Below, piece after piece: positions 1 through 8,875 of a stretch of DNA of 64,000 nucleotides (the first letter of the stretch is position 1; every line of letters begins with the position of its first letter). This DNA comes from Dasypus novemcinctus (Eukaryota; Chordata; Mammalia; Cingulata; Dasypodidae). Made by a program: the position numbers and the translations under genes. The notes under the pieces were generated by a model that saw only the letters and a list, made by a program, of their open reading frames with translations, was not told where the DNA came from and made no database searches. The stretch is taken from the NCBI RefSeq assembly GCF_030445035.2, contig NC_080694.1, positions 72,989,147 through 73,053,146 of the forward strand, in the 5' to 3' direction.

Positions 1-279
1 TCTCTCCCCAGCAACAAGAGCGAGCAATCTATACATTCCGTCCCCTATGCCCAGCCAATCAGTGCATGCCACACTCCCCTCAACCCCCACCCTAGCCCTT
101 ATAAGCTGTTGCACCTCCCTAATAAATCAGACCTGTGTCACGAGCCTGCATCTCCAGAGTGGTTACTGTGTTCTGTGCTCTGTTTGTTATTTACCTCGTG
201 AGGCCTCCCCACACAGCGGCGCTCATGTTGCAGGGTGCCCTTTGCCACCCCAGAGCAAAGGGAAATCAGCCAAGAAACA
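1..279 (+). mobile_element. 3' part of a retroviral LTR (left end outside window)
   Basis: A CCAAT box (about 55-59), TATAAG (100-105) and the polyadenylation signal AATAAA (121-126) occur in the same order and spacing as in the ERV1 LTR at 5305. Short stretches around the TATA box also match, so this is probably a relative. The sequence runs to a CA near 278-279 and then changes abruptly to antisense LINE-1 ORF2. That makes it a solo LTR or the 3' LTR of a provirus inserted into the LINE-1. The left end is not in the window, so solo and provirus cannot be told apart. Confidence 0.65.
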
Positions 280-2799
280 AATAATATTTAGTCTTCCTAT
301 CCATGAACAAGGAATATTCTTCCATTTATTTAGGTCTTCTTTGCTTTCCTTGAACAGTCTTGTGTAGTTCTCTGTGTACAAGTTTTTTACATCTTTATTT
401 AAATTTATTCCTAGGTATTTGATTTTTTTATTTACTATTTTAAATGGTTTTTCTTTCTTGATTTCCTCCTAAGTTTGCTCATTATTGGTGTATGGAAATG
501 CTACTGAATTTTGCTCATTGATCTTATAACCTGTGACTTTACTAAACTCATTTATGTGTTCTAGAAACTTTGCTATAGACCTCTCAAGGTTTTCTATGTA
601 TAGGATCATGTCATATGCAAATAATGAAATTTTGAATTCTTCCTTTCCAATTTGAATGCCTTTTTTATCTGGTACTTGCCTCAGTCCTTGAGCAAGTACT
701 TCTAAGACAATGTTAAATAGAAGAGGTGATAGTGGGCATCCTTGCCTTGTTCCTGATCTTAGAGGGAAGGATTTAAGATTTCAACATTGTAAACGATGTT
801 GGCGGTGGGTTTTTCATATATATTCTTTACCATGTTCAAAAAATTTCCTTGTATTCCAATCTTTTGGAGTGTTTTTATCAAGAAAGTGTGCTGTATTTTG
901 TCAAAAGCTTTTTCTGCATCTATAGATATAATCATGTGATTTATTTCCTTCAATCTGTTTATATGGTGTATTACATTGATTGATTTTCTTATGTTGAACC
1001 ATCCTTTCATACCTGGAATGAATCCCACTTGGTCATGGTGTATAATTCATTTAATGTGTTGTAGAATATGGTTAGCCAGTATTTTGTTGAGGATTTTTGC
1101 ATCTAGGTTCATTAGAGAAATTGTTCTGTGATTTTCCTTTATTGTGGTGTCTTTGTTTGGCTTTGGTACTAGGGTAATGTTGGTATGGTAGAATGAGTTA
1201 GGTAATGTTCCTTCTGTTTTGATTTTTTGGAAGAGTTTCAGCAGGATTGGTGTTAGTTCTTTCCGGAATGTTTTGTAGAATTCACCTGTGAAGCCGTCTG
1301 GCCCTGGGCTCTTCTTAGTTGGGAGGTTTTTAATGACTGATTCTATCTCTTTACATGTGATTGGTTTTTGAGATCATCAATTTCTTCTTTTGTCAATATA
1401 GGCTGCTTATGTGTTTCTAGGAATTTGTCCATTTCCTCTGAATTGTCATTTTTGTTGGAATATAGTTTTTCAAAGTATCCTCTTATGATAGTCTTTATTT
1501 CTGTGTGGTCAGGGGTGATATCTCCTTTTTCATTTCTTATTTTGTGTATTTGCATCTTCTCTCTTTTTTTCTTTTTTAGTCTAGCTAAGGGTTTGTCAAT
1601 TTTATTGATCTTCTCAAAGAATCAGCTCTTGGTCTTGTTTATCTTTTCAACTGCTTTCTTATTTTCTATTTCATTTAGTTCTGCTCTTATCTTTGTTCTT
1701 TCTTTCTTTCTTCTTCCTGTGGGGTTACTTTGTTATTTATTTACTAATTCCTCCATATGTGCAGTTAGTTCTTCAATTTTTGCTCTTTCTTCCTTTTTAT
1801 GTATGAATTTATGGCTATAAATTTCCCTCTCAGTACTGCTTTTGCTGCACCCCATAAGTTTTGGTATGCTGTGTTATCATTTTAATTAGTTTCAAGGTAG
1901 TTCTTTGTTTCTTTTGAGATTTCCTCTTTGACCTGCTGTTTTCCTAAAAGTGTGCTGTTTAATTTCCATATCTTGGTGTGAAATCTGGGCTGCTGGCCCT
2001 TGCAGATTTCCAGCTTCACTCCACTGTTGTCAGAGATATTATTTTGTATGATTTCAATCTTTCTGAATTCATTGAGCTTTTCTTTGTGGCCTGCATATGG
2101 TCTATCTTGGAGAATGATCCATGTGCACTTGAAAAAATGTATATCCTGCTTTATTCTAGTGTAATGATCTGTATATGTCTATTAGATCAAGCTCCTTTCA
2201 TATACTGTTCAAAGTTTTTGTATCTTTAGGGATTCCCTTTTGAAATGTTCTGTCCAAGTTGATAGTGGTGTATTAAAATCTTCCACTATAATTGTAGAAG
2301 CATCTATTCTTTCACTTAGTTTTTCCAGTGTTTGCCTCACGTATTTGGAGGTGCCCTTGTTAGGAGCATAAATATTTATGATTGTTAGTGTTTTTTGAGA
2401 GAGTGTCCCTTTCACTAATATGTAGTATCCTTCTTTGTCTGTCATATTTTTTTTGCATTTAAAGTCTATTTTGTATGATGTTACTATAGCAACTCTGGCC
2501 TTTTTTTGGTTATTGTTTGCTTGTAAGATTGCTTTTCAACCATTCACTTTCAACCTCCATGAATCCCTGTGTATAAGATGTGTCTCTTGTAGACAGTATA
2601 TGGATGGGTCATATTTCCTTATCCAATTTCCCAGTCTGAATCTTTTGATAGGTGAGTTTAATCCATTGATGTTCAGTGTTATTACTTTCAAGTAATTATT
2701 TATGTTAGTCACATTTTGATTGGAATTATGTTCATCATATTTTTTGTTTGTTTTTCTTTCTCCTTTTGTCTTTTTCGTTGCTCTCACATTCTCCTCCAA
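280..2799 (-). pseudogene. LINE-1 ORF2 relic (endonuclease / reverse transcriptase)
   Basis: ORF2 normally encodes an APE-type endonuclease followed by reverse transcriptase and a Cys-rich C-terminus. Here the N-terminal endonuclease starts at about 2799 on the minus strand, with NGLNSPIKR and the catalytic-region motif YCLQETHL (2536-2799). Further pieces lie at 2209-2445 and 1343-1555. The RT palm block with [13 protein letters not shown] is at 759-1028. Several frames are needed to follow it, so it is a pseudogene. The C-terminal part beyond the RT is lost at the LTR junction. Reading frames on the plus strand in this interval are shadows. Confidence 0.85.
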
Positions 2800-2852
2800 C
2801 TCTGCCTCTCCTGTTTTTTCCTTTCTTCCTGCAGAACTCCCTTTAGTCTTTC

Positions 2853-3695
2853 TTAAAGGGGAGGGTTCTTGTTGGCATACTCTTTCAATTTCTGTTTTTC
2901 TATGAACAGTTTGAACTCTCCATCATGTTTGAGTGCTAGTTTAGCTGGATAGAGTATTCTTGGTTGGAAATTATTTTCTTTTAGTACCTTGACTATATCA
3001 TACCTCTTCCTTCTTGCCTTCATGGTTTCAGATGAGAGTTCAGCACTTAATCTTATGGAGCCTCCCTTGTATGTGATGGTTTTCTTTTCTCTTGCTGCTT
3101 TTAGAATTTTCTCTTTGTCCTGAGCATTGGATAATTTGACAAGTATATGTCTTAGGATCAACCTGTTGAGATTTATGGTGTTTGAGGTGTGTTGTCCTTC
3201 CTGTACATCCATATCTCTTAGTAGATTTGTGAAGTTTTCAGCCATTATTTCCTCCAACAGCCCTTCTGACCCCTTTCCCTTCTCTTCTCTTTCTGGAATG
3301 CCTATAATACATATGTTTGTGCATTTTGCATTGTCATTCAGGTCCCTAAGTCCTAGCTGGGTTTTTTCTATCTTTTTATCTCTCAGTTCAACTATCTATT
3401 TGATTTCATATATACTGTCTTCCACATCACTAATTCTCTCCTCTGCCTCTTCTAATCTGCTGCTATTTGATGAAAGTATATTTTTGATTTCTTGAACTGT
3501 GGTGTTCATCCCCATCATATATGTTTTCTTTTTACATATGTATGCAATTTCCTCTCCAAGTGTTTTCTTCATATTCTTAATCTCTTTCTTTACTTCATTA
3601 AGTTGGTCTCTAATATATGTTTTGAGATCTTTAATTACTTGTCTGATGTTCTGCTCTTCTTTCTGGTTTTTAGTTTGTTCATTGGGTTCAGCCAT
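2853..3695 (-). pseudogene. LINE-1 ORF1 relic (RNA-binding coiled-coil protein)
   Basis: ORF1p is the trimeric nucleic-acid chaperone of the LINE-1 particle. The N-terminal 100 residues (3396-3695, start MAEPNEQ) are a charged heptad-rich coiled coil containing RLEEAEERISDVEDSIYEIK. The C-terminal half (2853-3257) has the RRM/CTD block with RHILVKLSNAQDKEKILKAAREK and YKGGSIRLSAELSSET. A stop at about 3396 and a frame change separate the two halves. The ORF1 stop is about 50 bp from the ORF2 start, as is usual for LINE-1. Confidence 0.85.
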
Positions 3696-4070
3696 GTTTC
3701 CCTGATTATTGGTTTGGTTTGTAGTTTTTGTTGCTGTCTGGCCATCATTTTATCTTGACGGGTTTAATCAGTTTCTTAGCTTCTTTGTCTAGTCTTGGGG
3801 ATTAATTAGTTGTTCTTGTGTAAGTGTTATGTCTTCTCTTTGTCACTTCTTCTTACTCAAGTTTCTTGTTGCTGGCTAAGTTCACTTTGAAGGAAAATAT
3901 TAGGGCCTCTTATAAGAATCTCTTCTGTCACTGTCCCATGATTTCGACCTATAGACACCTCCTACCCTGCAAACACCTGAAACAGCCCAGTCCAGCAGGA
4001 CTCCAACCCTACTCAGCTACTTCTTTGCAGGAGAGATTATAAGGTGCACTCACTCAGATGCCATCTTGCC

Positions 4071-5204
4071 CCATCTCCATTTTGATATTTGGGTTTTATC
4101 AGTCATATCATATTTTCACCACTCCTTTTACACTTTTAGTTACTTTTACTGTGATGCTCTTCATTTCTAGATTTTCTTGCAATCCTCTGTCTCCTGGTTC
4201 TCTCTTTTCAGGCTGTAGCACTCCCTTTAGTATTTCCTGCAAAGCTAGTCTCTTTGTTTCAAACACTTCGATTTCTATTTATCTGTGAATATTCTAAAGT
4301 CACCTTCATTTCTTAAAGATAATCTAACCAGATATAAGATTCTTGGTTAGAATTTTTCTCTTGCAATGTCTTCAATATACCATATCACTGCCTCCTTTCC
4401 TGTGTGGTTTTGTGATAAAAAATCAGCCCTTAATCTTAATTGGTCATCCCTTCTTTGTGATGAATTGCTTTTTTCTTGATGCTTTCATGATACTTTCTTT
4501 GCATTTGGCATTTGATATTCTGATGAGTATGTGTCTCATAGTAGGTATATTTGGATTCATTCAGTTGGTAGTACATTATGATTCTTGGACATGGATATCT
4601 ATAACCTTCAATAGGATAGGAAATTTTCTACCATTATTTCCTCAAGTATGCCTTCTGCCCCTTTTCCCTTTTCTTCTACTTCTGGGACACACATTATTTA
4701 TATGTTTGCCTGTCTCTTTCCATCACTTACTTCCCTGAGACCCTGTTCAATTTTTTCCATTTCTTTCTTGATCTGTTCTTTTGCATGTTCACTTTCAGGG
4801 GCCCTGTCTTTAAGCTCACTGATCCTTTCTTCTGCCTCTTCAAATCTGCTGCTTTATGCCTCCAGAGTATTTTTTATTTCATTTATTGTGTTTTTCATTT
4901 CCAAAAAGTTCTCTTATTTTTCTATGTATGCTTTAAATTTTTCTTAATGCTCACCCAATGTCTTCTTAATATCCTTAATCTCTTTAGGCATCTCATTGAA
5001 ATTAATAGGGAGATTTTTTTGAACATCTATGGTTAGTTGTCTAAAGTATTTTATGTCATCTGGAGGCTTAGTTTGTTCTTTTGATTGGGAAATATATATC
5101 TCTTTCCTGATATAGATTGTAACTTTTTGATGGTGTTCTGGAAACTGATTTGCTTAAAGTATTTATTCTGAGTTCAGTTTCTCTCTTTAGTCTATGACAT
5201 TCTC
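4071..5204 (-). mobile_element. LINE-1 fragment holding only ORF1-type sequence (HAL1-like)
   Basis: The minus strand carries diverged ORF1-like sequence: a RILSV.K.FDI type block around 4480-4560 and a coiled-coil region around 4780-5000. It resembles the better preserved copy at 30861-31920 over its whole length. Neither copy is joined to an adjacent ORF2 5' half. It starts directly after the 5' end of element A and ends in the T-rich tail of the next LINE-1 at about 5205. HAL1 (half-LINE-1) is a plausible family but was not tested. Confidence 0.6.
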
Positions 5205-5304
5205 TTTTTTTCTCTTTAGTTTTTTAAATGTTACATTCAAATAATATAAGAGATTCCCATATATCCCCCACCCACCCTAACTCCCCTCCTCCCACATCAA
5301 CAAC
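5205..5304 (-). mobile_element. LINE-1 3' tail, left part of the ERV1 target site
   Basis: A T-rich start (poly(A) on the minus strand) is followed by the same 3'-UTR motif seen at 38112-38375 and 52140-52460: a fragment like ttcccatatatcccc, a C-rich run, then cacatcaacaa. The sequence breaks exactly at AACAAC (5299-5304), where the ERV1 5' LTR begins. It resumes at 15411. Confidence 0.8.
5299..5304. repeat. Target-site duplication of ERV1, left copy (AACAAC)
   Basis: AACAAC immediately precedes the TG of the 5' LTR. The same six bases (15411-15416) immediately follow the CA of the 3' LTR. Six base pairs is the usual length for betaretroviral integrases. The host LINE-1 tail reads continuously across the site once the provirus is removed. 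Confidence 0.85.
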
Positions 5305-6246
5305 TGCGGTCACCCCTCGGGCTGAAGTGTGGTTTGCTGGCCTGGCGAGGGGTGGCGGCCGCGGTAGGCCTATTCCAAACCGCTGCCCCCATAATAGGGT
5401 GGTTGGTCGGGCCCACCACCACCCCTGAAGGAAGCTCGGCATGGGCGCAGAGTGCCCTCAGGTCTCCCCTTCTCGGCAGCCATGCTTCCGCGGCCGCCCC
5501 TCCTCCCGGATGGCACCACACAATGCCTTGTGGGGCGGCACCCTTCTTCTTCTTTCTCCCTGCGCAGGCGCAGGGTGGAAAAATCCAGTCTGCCCTTTTC
5601 CCTCCCCCCGACAGCAGCAACAGCCAGGCGTGGGCGGAAAAATCCAGTCTGCCCTTTTCCCTCCCCCCGACAGCAGCAACAGCCAGGCGTGGGCGGGAAA
5701 CTCCAGTCTGCCCTCTACCCCAGCAACAGCAGCCACCAATCACTAAACCCTGCCACTTCCCCCAGCAACAGCAACAGCCAATCCCTAATCACCACCCCTC
5801 CCCCATCCAGTACCGCCCACTGACCTTTCTCCGGCAACCAATCAGAACAGGGCATGGCTTCGACCAATCAGCCTTCCCCAGCCCCTATAAAACTGTTGCC
5901 TCTCCCTCAATAAAGTGGACCTGCGTGTTTACCTCGTCTCCGCGGTAGTTCTTCTGCCGTGCGCCCTCCAGTCCTGAGAGCCCCCGACAAGGGCCTGGCC
6001 TCCCTTGTCCCCAGTTCATCGCCTGCTTCTCCGGGCGACCCCTTCGTCGCCGGCTTCGCCGGGCAACCCCGTCAGCCGAACCGCACAACCCCTGTGAGAC
6101 CGACCCCTCATCTGCTGCCAGACCGACCCCTCGTCCCAAGCAGGACCGATCCCTCATCCCAAGCAGGACCGACCCCTCGTCCTGAGCTGGACCAACCCCT
6201 CGTCCGCAGCCAGACCCCACCTCTACCGACCGAGCAAACCGTCGTA
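5305..6246 (+). repeat. ERV1 5' LTR
   Basis: Begins TGCGGTCACC and aligns end to end with the 3' LTR at 14516-15410. It differs by a 59-bp tandem duplication (5582-5640 and 5641-5699) present only here, a 14-bp segment present only in the 3' LTR near 15370, and about seven substitutions, several at CpG. The match to the LTR end is at 6246, where the terminal CA has become TA. After it comes a near-copy of the target duplication (CACAAC) and then host-like sequence, not the primer site. Confidence 0.9.
5735..5914 (+). promoter_or_regulatory. ERV1 LTR core promoter and poly(A) signal
   Basis: CCAAT motifs recur at about 5737, 5779, 5838 and 5864. They are followed by TATAAAA at 5886-5892 and AATAAA at 5909-5914. 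The same set is in the 3' LTR, with TATAAAA at 15038-15044 and AATAAA at 15061-15066. The poly(A) signal lies just downstream of the TATA box, so transcription should start close to it and R-U5 would be about 330 bp. Confidence 0.75.
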
Positions 6247-6361
6247 CACAACCTCTTTCATCATTGTGGCACATTCATTACATTTGGTGAATACATTTTA
6301 GAGCACTGATGCCCCTCACAGCTAAGAGTTTACATTGTAATTTACACTCTGCCCCAGTCCA
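6247..6361 (+). repeat. Copy of the 3' host flank lying inside the provirus, between 5' LTR and primer site
   Basis: Positions 6251-6361 match 15415-15525 base for base as far as I can see by eye. The 15415-15525 sequence is host LINE-1 3'-UTR: related copies at 38231-38360 and 52300-52410 read through the ERV1 target site continuously. CACAAC at 6247-6252 stands where the 3' side has the target duplication AACAAC. The copy ends two bases (GC) before the primer site. See the first finding. Confidence 0.88.
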
Positions 6362-6363
6362 GC

Positions 6364-6381
6364 TGGCGCCCAACGTGGGGC
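6364..6381 (+). other. ERV1 primer binding site, tRNA-Lys1,2
   Basis: TGGCGCCCAACGTGGGGC is complementary to the 3' end of tRNA-Lys1,2. Mason-Pfizer-type betaretroviruses and some other viruses use this primer. The match appears perfect over 18 bases. Confidence 0.92.
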
Positions 6382-7055
6382 AGTGCAACCCCACCACAGC
6401 CTCACTCCATTACCTGGTGCCCCCCCCTCCTTTCTTCTCACCGTGGGGCTTCTCTCGTGCAACATTGCTGCTACCTGAGCCTTGGCTACCTCATATGATC
6501 CACGGCAGTCGGAGAATCACTGGATGGCTTTTTCCTTCCATGTTGGGGGATTATACCGACCTGCTTTGATTAAGAGGAGCCTTGGATTTCTTGGGAGCGC
6601 GCGCTTGCACGTCTGAAGTAACCCTACTACAGCCCTATGCCCTCCTCTCTTCTCACCCCTATCTTTTCACTCTGCATTGCTGCTCCTGAACCTTGGCGAC
6701 CTTATACGATCCATGGCGGTCTGGGAGAATTGCTGGATGGCTTTCTCCTTCCATGTCAGGGGCTTATACCGACCCGCTATGATTAAGAGGCGCCAATAAA
6801 ACTCTCAGGAGTGCGTGCCTGAGCACCTCGACCCCTGCCTTCACCTCTGCCTCCTCCCCTCCATGCTTGCTCCCCTTTGCCTTGCTCCACTGCTCGTCGT
6901 TCTGCCTTCCCCTCGTCGGGGCCTTCCTTTGGCCCGCGACCACTGTCGGAGTCCCATCGGCTCTGACCCCTCTTCTCACCACGCACCTCGGCTCCCATCG
7001 CCACGCTCTCAAGGTAAGGGCCCTTTTTCTTATCGGCTCCAAAAGGCCATTAGCA
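6382..7055 (+). other. ERV1 leader with an imperfect 213-bp repeat
   Basis: Non-coding leader between primer site and gag. Two units (about 6415-6600 and 6628-6813, offset 213 bp) share TGGATGGCTT followed by a CTTCCATG block, then TTATACCGACC and GATTAAGAGG. The region would be expected to contain the packaging signal. I cannot identify that signal directly. Confidence 0.65.
7011..7018 (+). promoter_or_regulatory. ERV1 major splice donor
   Basis: AAG|GTAAGG is a near-perfect donor consensus, with GT at 7014-7015, 42 bp upstream of the gag ATG. It would pair with the acceptor at 11736-11737 to make env mRNA. Confidence 0.75.
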
Positions 7056-8875
7056 ATGGGTAACATCCTTTCTGCTAAGCAAGCCCCGCAAGTTCGGGCC
7101 CTCGCCGGTCTCCTAGACACTCACCGGTGTAAGATCTCTTTGAAACAGCTCCAAGTATATTGGGACCTTCTTCTCCCCTTTAATCCGTGGCTTACCACGT
7201 GTCAGCTCTGGGACCCGGATACCTATACTCGCCTTATAGATAGGGTCACTTCTGCTGTGGAGCAGGAAGGTAAAAGATTCCCTCCTGGCTTATTACCGGC
7301 GCTTTTTACCATCCGCTCCTGCCTTCAAGGTGCCCCTACCATCGACTCCCCCCGGCCGTGCCACCGCCGCCGCCGTGATTGTCAGGATGGCGACTTTAGC
7401 CGGGATCCTGATGGGGATCCTGATGCCGGCTCTGACTCCGACTCTGAGTCGCTTGTCGAGCGCCTTAATAACGCGCTCGAAAATTGTCCCCCTAAACAGT
7501 GTAATCTAGCAGTGCCGAGTGCCGGTGAAGATGGCGAACTTCCGCCTTCTTCCTCGCTTGAAAAGGGGAAGCATTCCCAAGATGGCAGACTTCTGCCTTC
7601 TTCCTCGCTCGAAAAGGGGGGGTCCCTTTACCCCTCCCTCCCCCCGGCGACTTCCTGCCTGAGTGGGCCGGAAGCTCCCTCCCCATCATTTTACCCCTCC
7701 ACGCAGGGCGGCCCGCAGCCGTTTTGTAACACCGCATGGGCAATGGCTCCTCTCGCGTCCTCCGCACCAGCGGCCCCCCCGGCTCCACCTCCCCCTGGCA
7801 GCCCCCTCCATCCGATGCGTGGCAAGCTGCCGCACGCGCGGCCCCCTCTAGCCTATTTTTGGACCCGTATTCCTCCCCCGTCGGGGCACCTCCGCCTACC
7901 TCCCTGCCGCCTCCTACCACCTGCTTTCCCCTTAACGTAACTCCCACCCCTCAGCGCCCCTTTCCATGGTACCCACATGATGCAGAAAGTGTTAAACAGC
8001 TCCGCAAGGCCGTTAAGGAGGACGGGTTAGGCAGCCCTTATGCTCAGCATTTGTTAGAGATGTCCACCCTTCTGTGCATCCCCCTCGATTGGCTCCAACT
8101 GGCCCGTGCCATCCTCACGCCTGGCCAGTTTATAAATTGGCGCACCCATTTTCATGCCGAGGCTGAAAAGCAGGTTGCAGCCAACGTTGCAATGGGTGTT
8201 AATCACCCACCAGAAGCCTTCACCGGCACCGGTCAGTTTACGTGCGGCCTACTACCGTGCTCCGGCTGGCTTCTGGCTTCAGATTCGCGAGGTCGCCCTA
8301 CAGGCCTTTCGCCCCTGCACTGCCAGTAGTGCTGACAAGTTCACTAAGCTCACACAGACCAAGGATGAGGACATTTCTACCTATGTTTCCAGAGTCCTCT
8401 GGGCGTGTGAGCACAGGGTCCACGATGAACAGGCTCAGCGCACCCTCTCCCGTGAAATTATCCTTGAAGGGGCCAGCCCCATTTGTCGACAGGCGATCGC
8501 TCCCATGAGAGAAAAGTCGATAGATGATTGGGTAATTGCCTGTAACGGCCTTGACCAACAGGCTGCTTCTTTCGCCAAGGCTGTCACGACAGCCATGGCA
8601 CTTAACTCCTCTTGTTTCAAATGTGGCGAGCCAGGACATTTCGCCCGTGAATGCCTGGCAGTCTCTGCACCGCTGGACCCTCCTGTTCCTCCCCCCCCAC
8701 CGCCCCAACGTGCCCTTCTACCCCCTGCCCCCGCTGCAGCCGGGAGTACCATTGGGCTCGCAACTGCCGTATGCAGCCTCCCCTGCAGCGGCAGCAGCCA
8801 TCTTTAAACTCCAGGAGGGGCAGGCCTCAGCCCCACCCCAAAGAGGCTCCGCGTCCCAACCTTCCAAAGCCCTGA
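7056..8875 (+). pseudogene. gag: ERV1 gag relic (matrix, capsid, nucleocapsid)
   Basis: Gag is the structural polyprotein. The start ATG at 7056 gives MGNILSAKQAP, with Gly2 as expected for N-myristoylation. The matrix and proline-rich part is in one frame to about 7750. The capsid N-terminal part (with PHDAESVKQLRKAVKEDG and LARAILTPGQFINW) is in a second frame to about 8240. The capsid C-terminal part and first zinc knuckle (CFKCGEPGHFAREC, 8613-8654) return to the first frame. The second knuckle (CPRCSREYHWARNC, 8726-8767) and the stop at 8875 are in the second frame. Three frame switches are therefore needed. One lies next to an eight-C run (8691-8698), so indels in homopolymers or sequencing error are possible. 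A 51-bp in-frame repeat sits at 7531-7632. Confidence 0.85.
8803..8834 (+). promoter_or_regulatory. Programmed -1 frameshift signal between gag and pro-pol
   Basis: TTTAAAC at 8803-8809 is a canonical slippery heptamer. It is phased as T TTA AAC in the frame that carries the second zinc knuckle and the gag stop. A -1 slip enters exactly the pro-pol frame. Seven bases downstream GGGGC (8817-8821) can pair with GCCCC (8830-8834), giving a GC-rich stem with an eight-base loop. Pseudoknot pairing was not assessed. Confidence 0.8.

Larger units (their letters stand above)
280..4070 (-). mobile_element. LINE-1 element A, minus strand, 5'-complete but missing its 3' end
   Basis: Read on the minus strand this runs 5' UTR (about 4070-3700), ORF1 relic, ORF2 relic, and is cut at 280 where the LTR begins. 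The 5' end carries the typical LINE-1 start (AAGATGGC, seen as gccatctt near 4061-4068). Both frames are broken by stops and frameshifts, so the copy is dead. It is one of several same-orientation LINE-1 copies nested in the first 33 kb. Confidence 0.85.

Noticed and set aside
1368-4947. Long plus-strand Leu/Phe/Ser-rich frames
   Set aside because: They are antisense shadows of LINE-1 ORF2 and ORF1.
5334-5948. Long proline/alanine-rich open frames in the ERV1 LTRs (also 14245-14898)
   Set aside because: They are GC-rich LTR sequence read in several overlapping frames on both strands, shift with the 59-bp duplication, and match no protein family.
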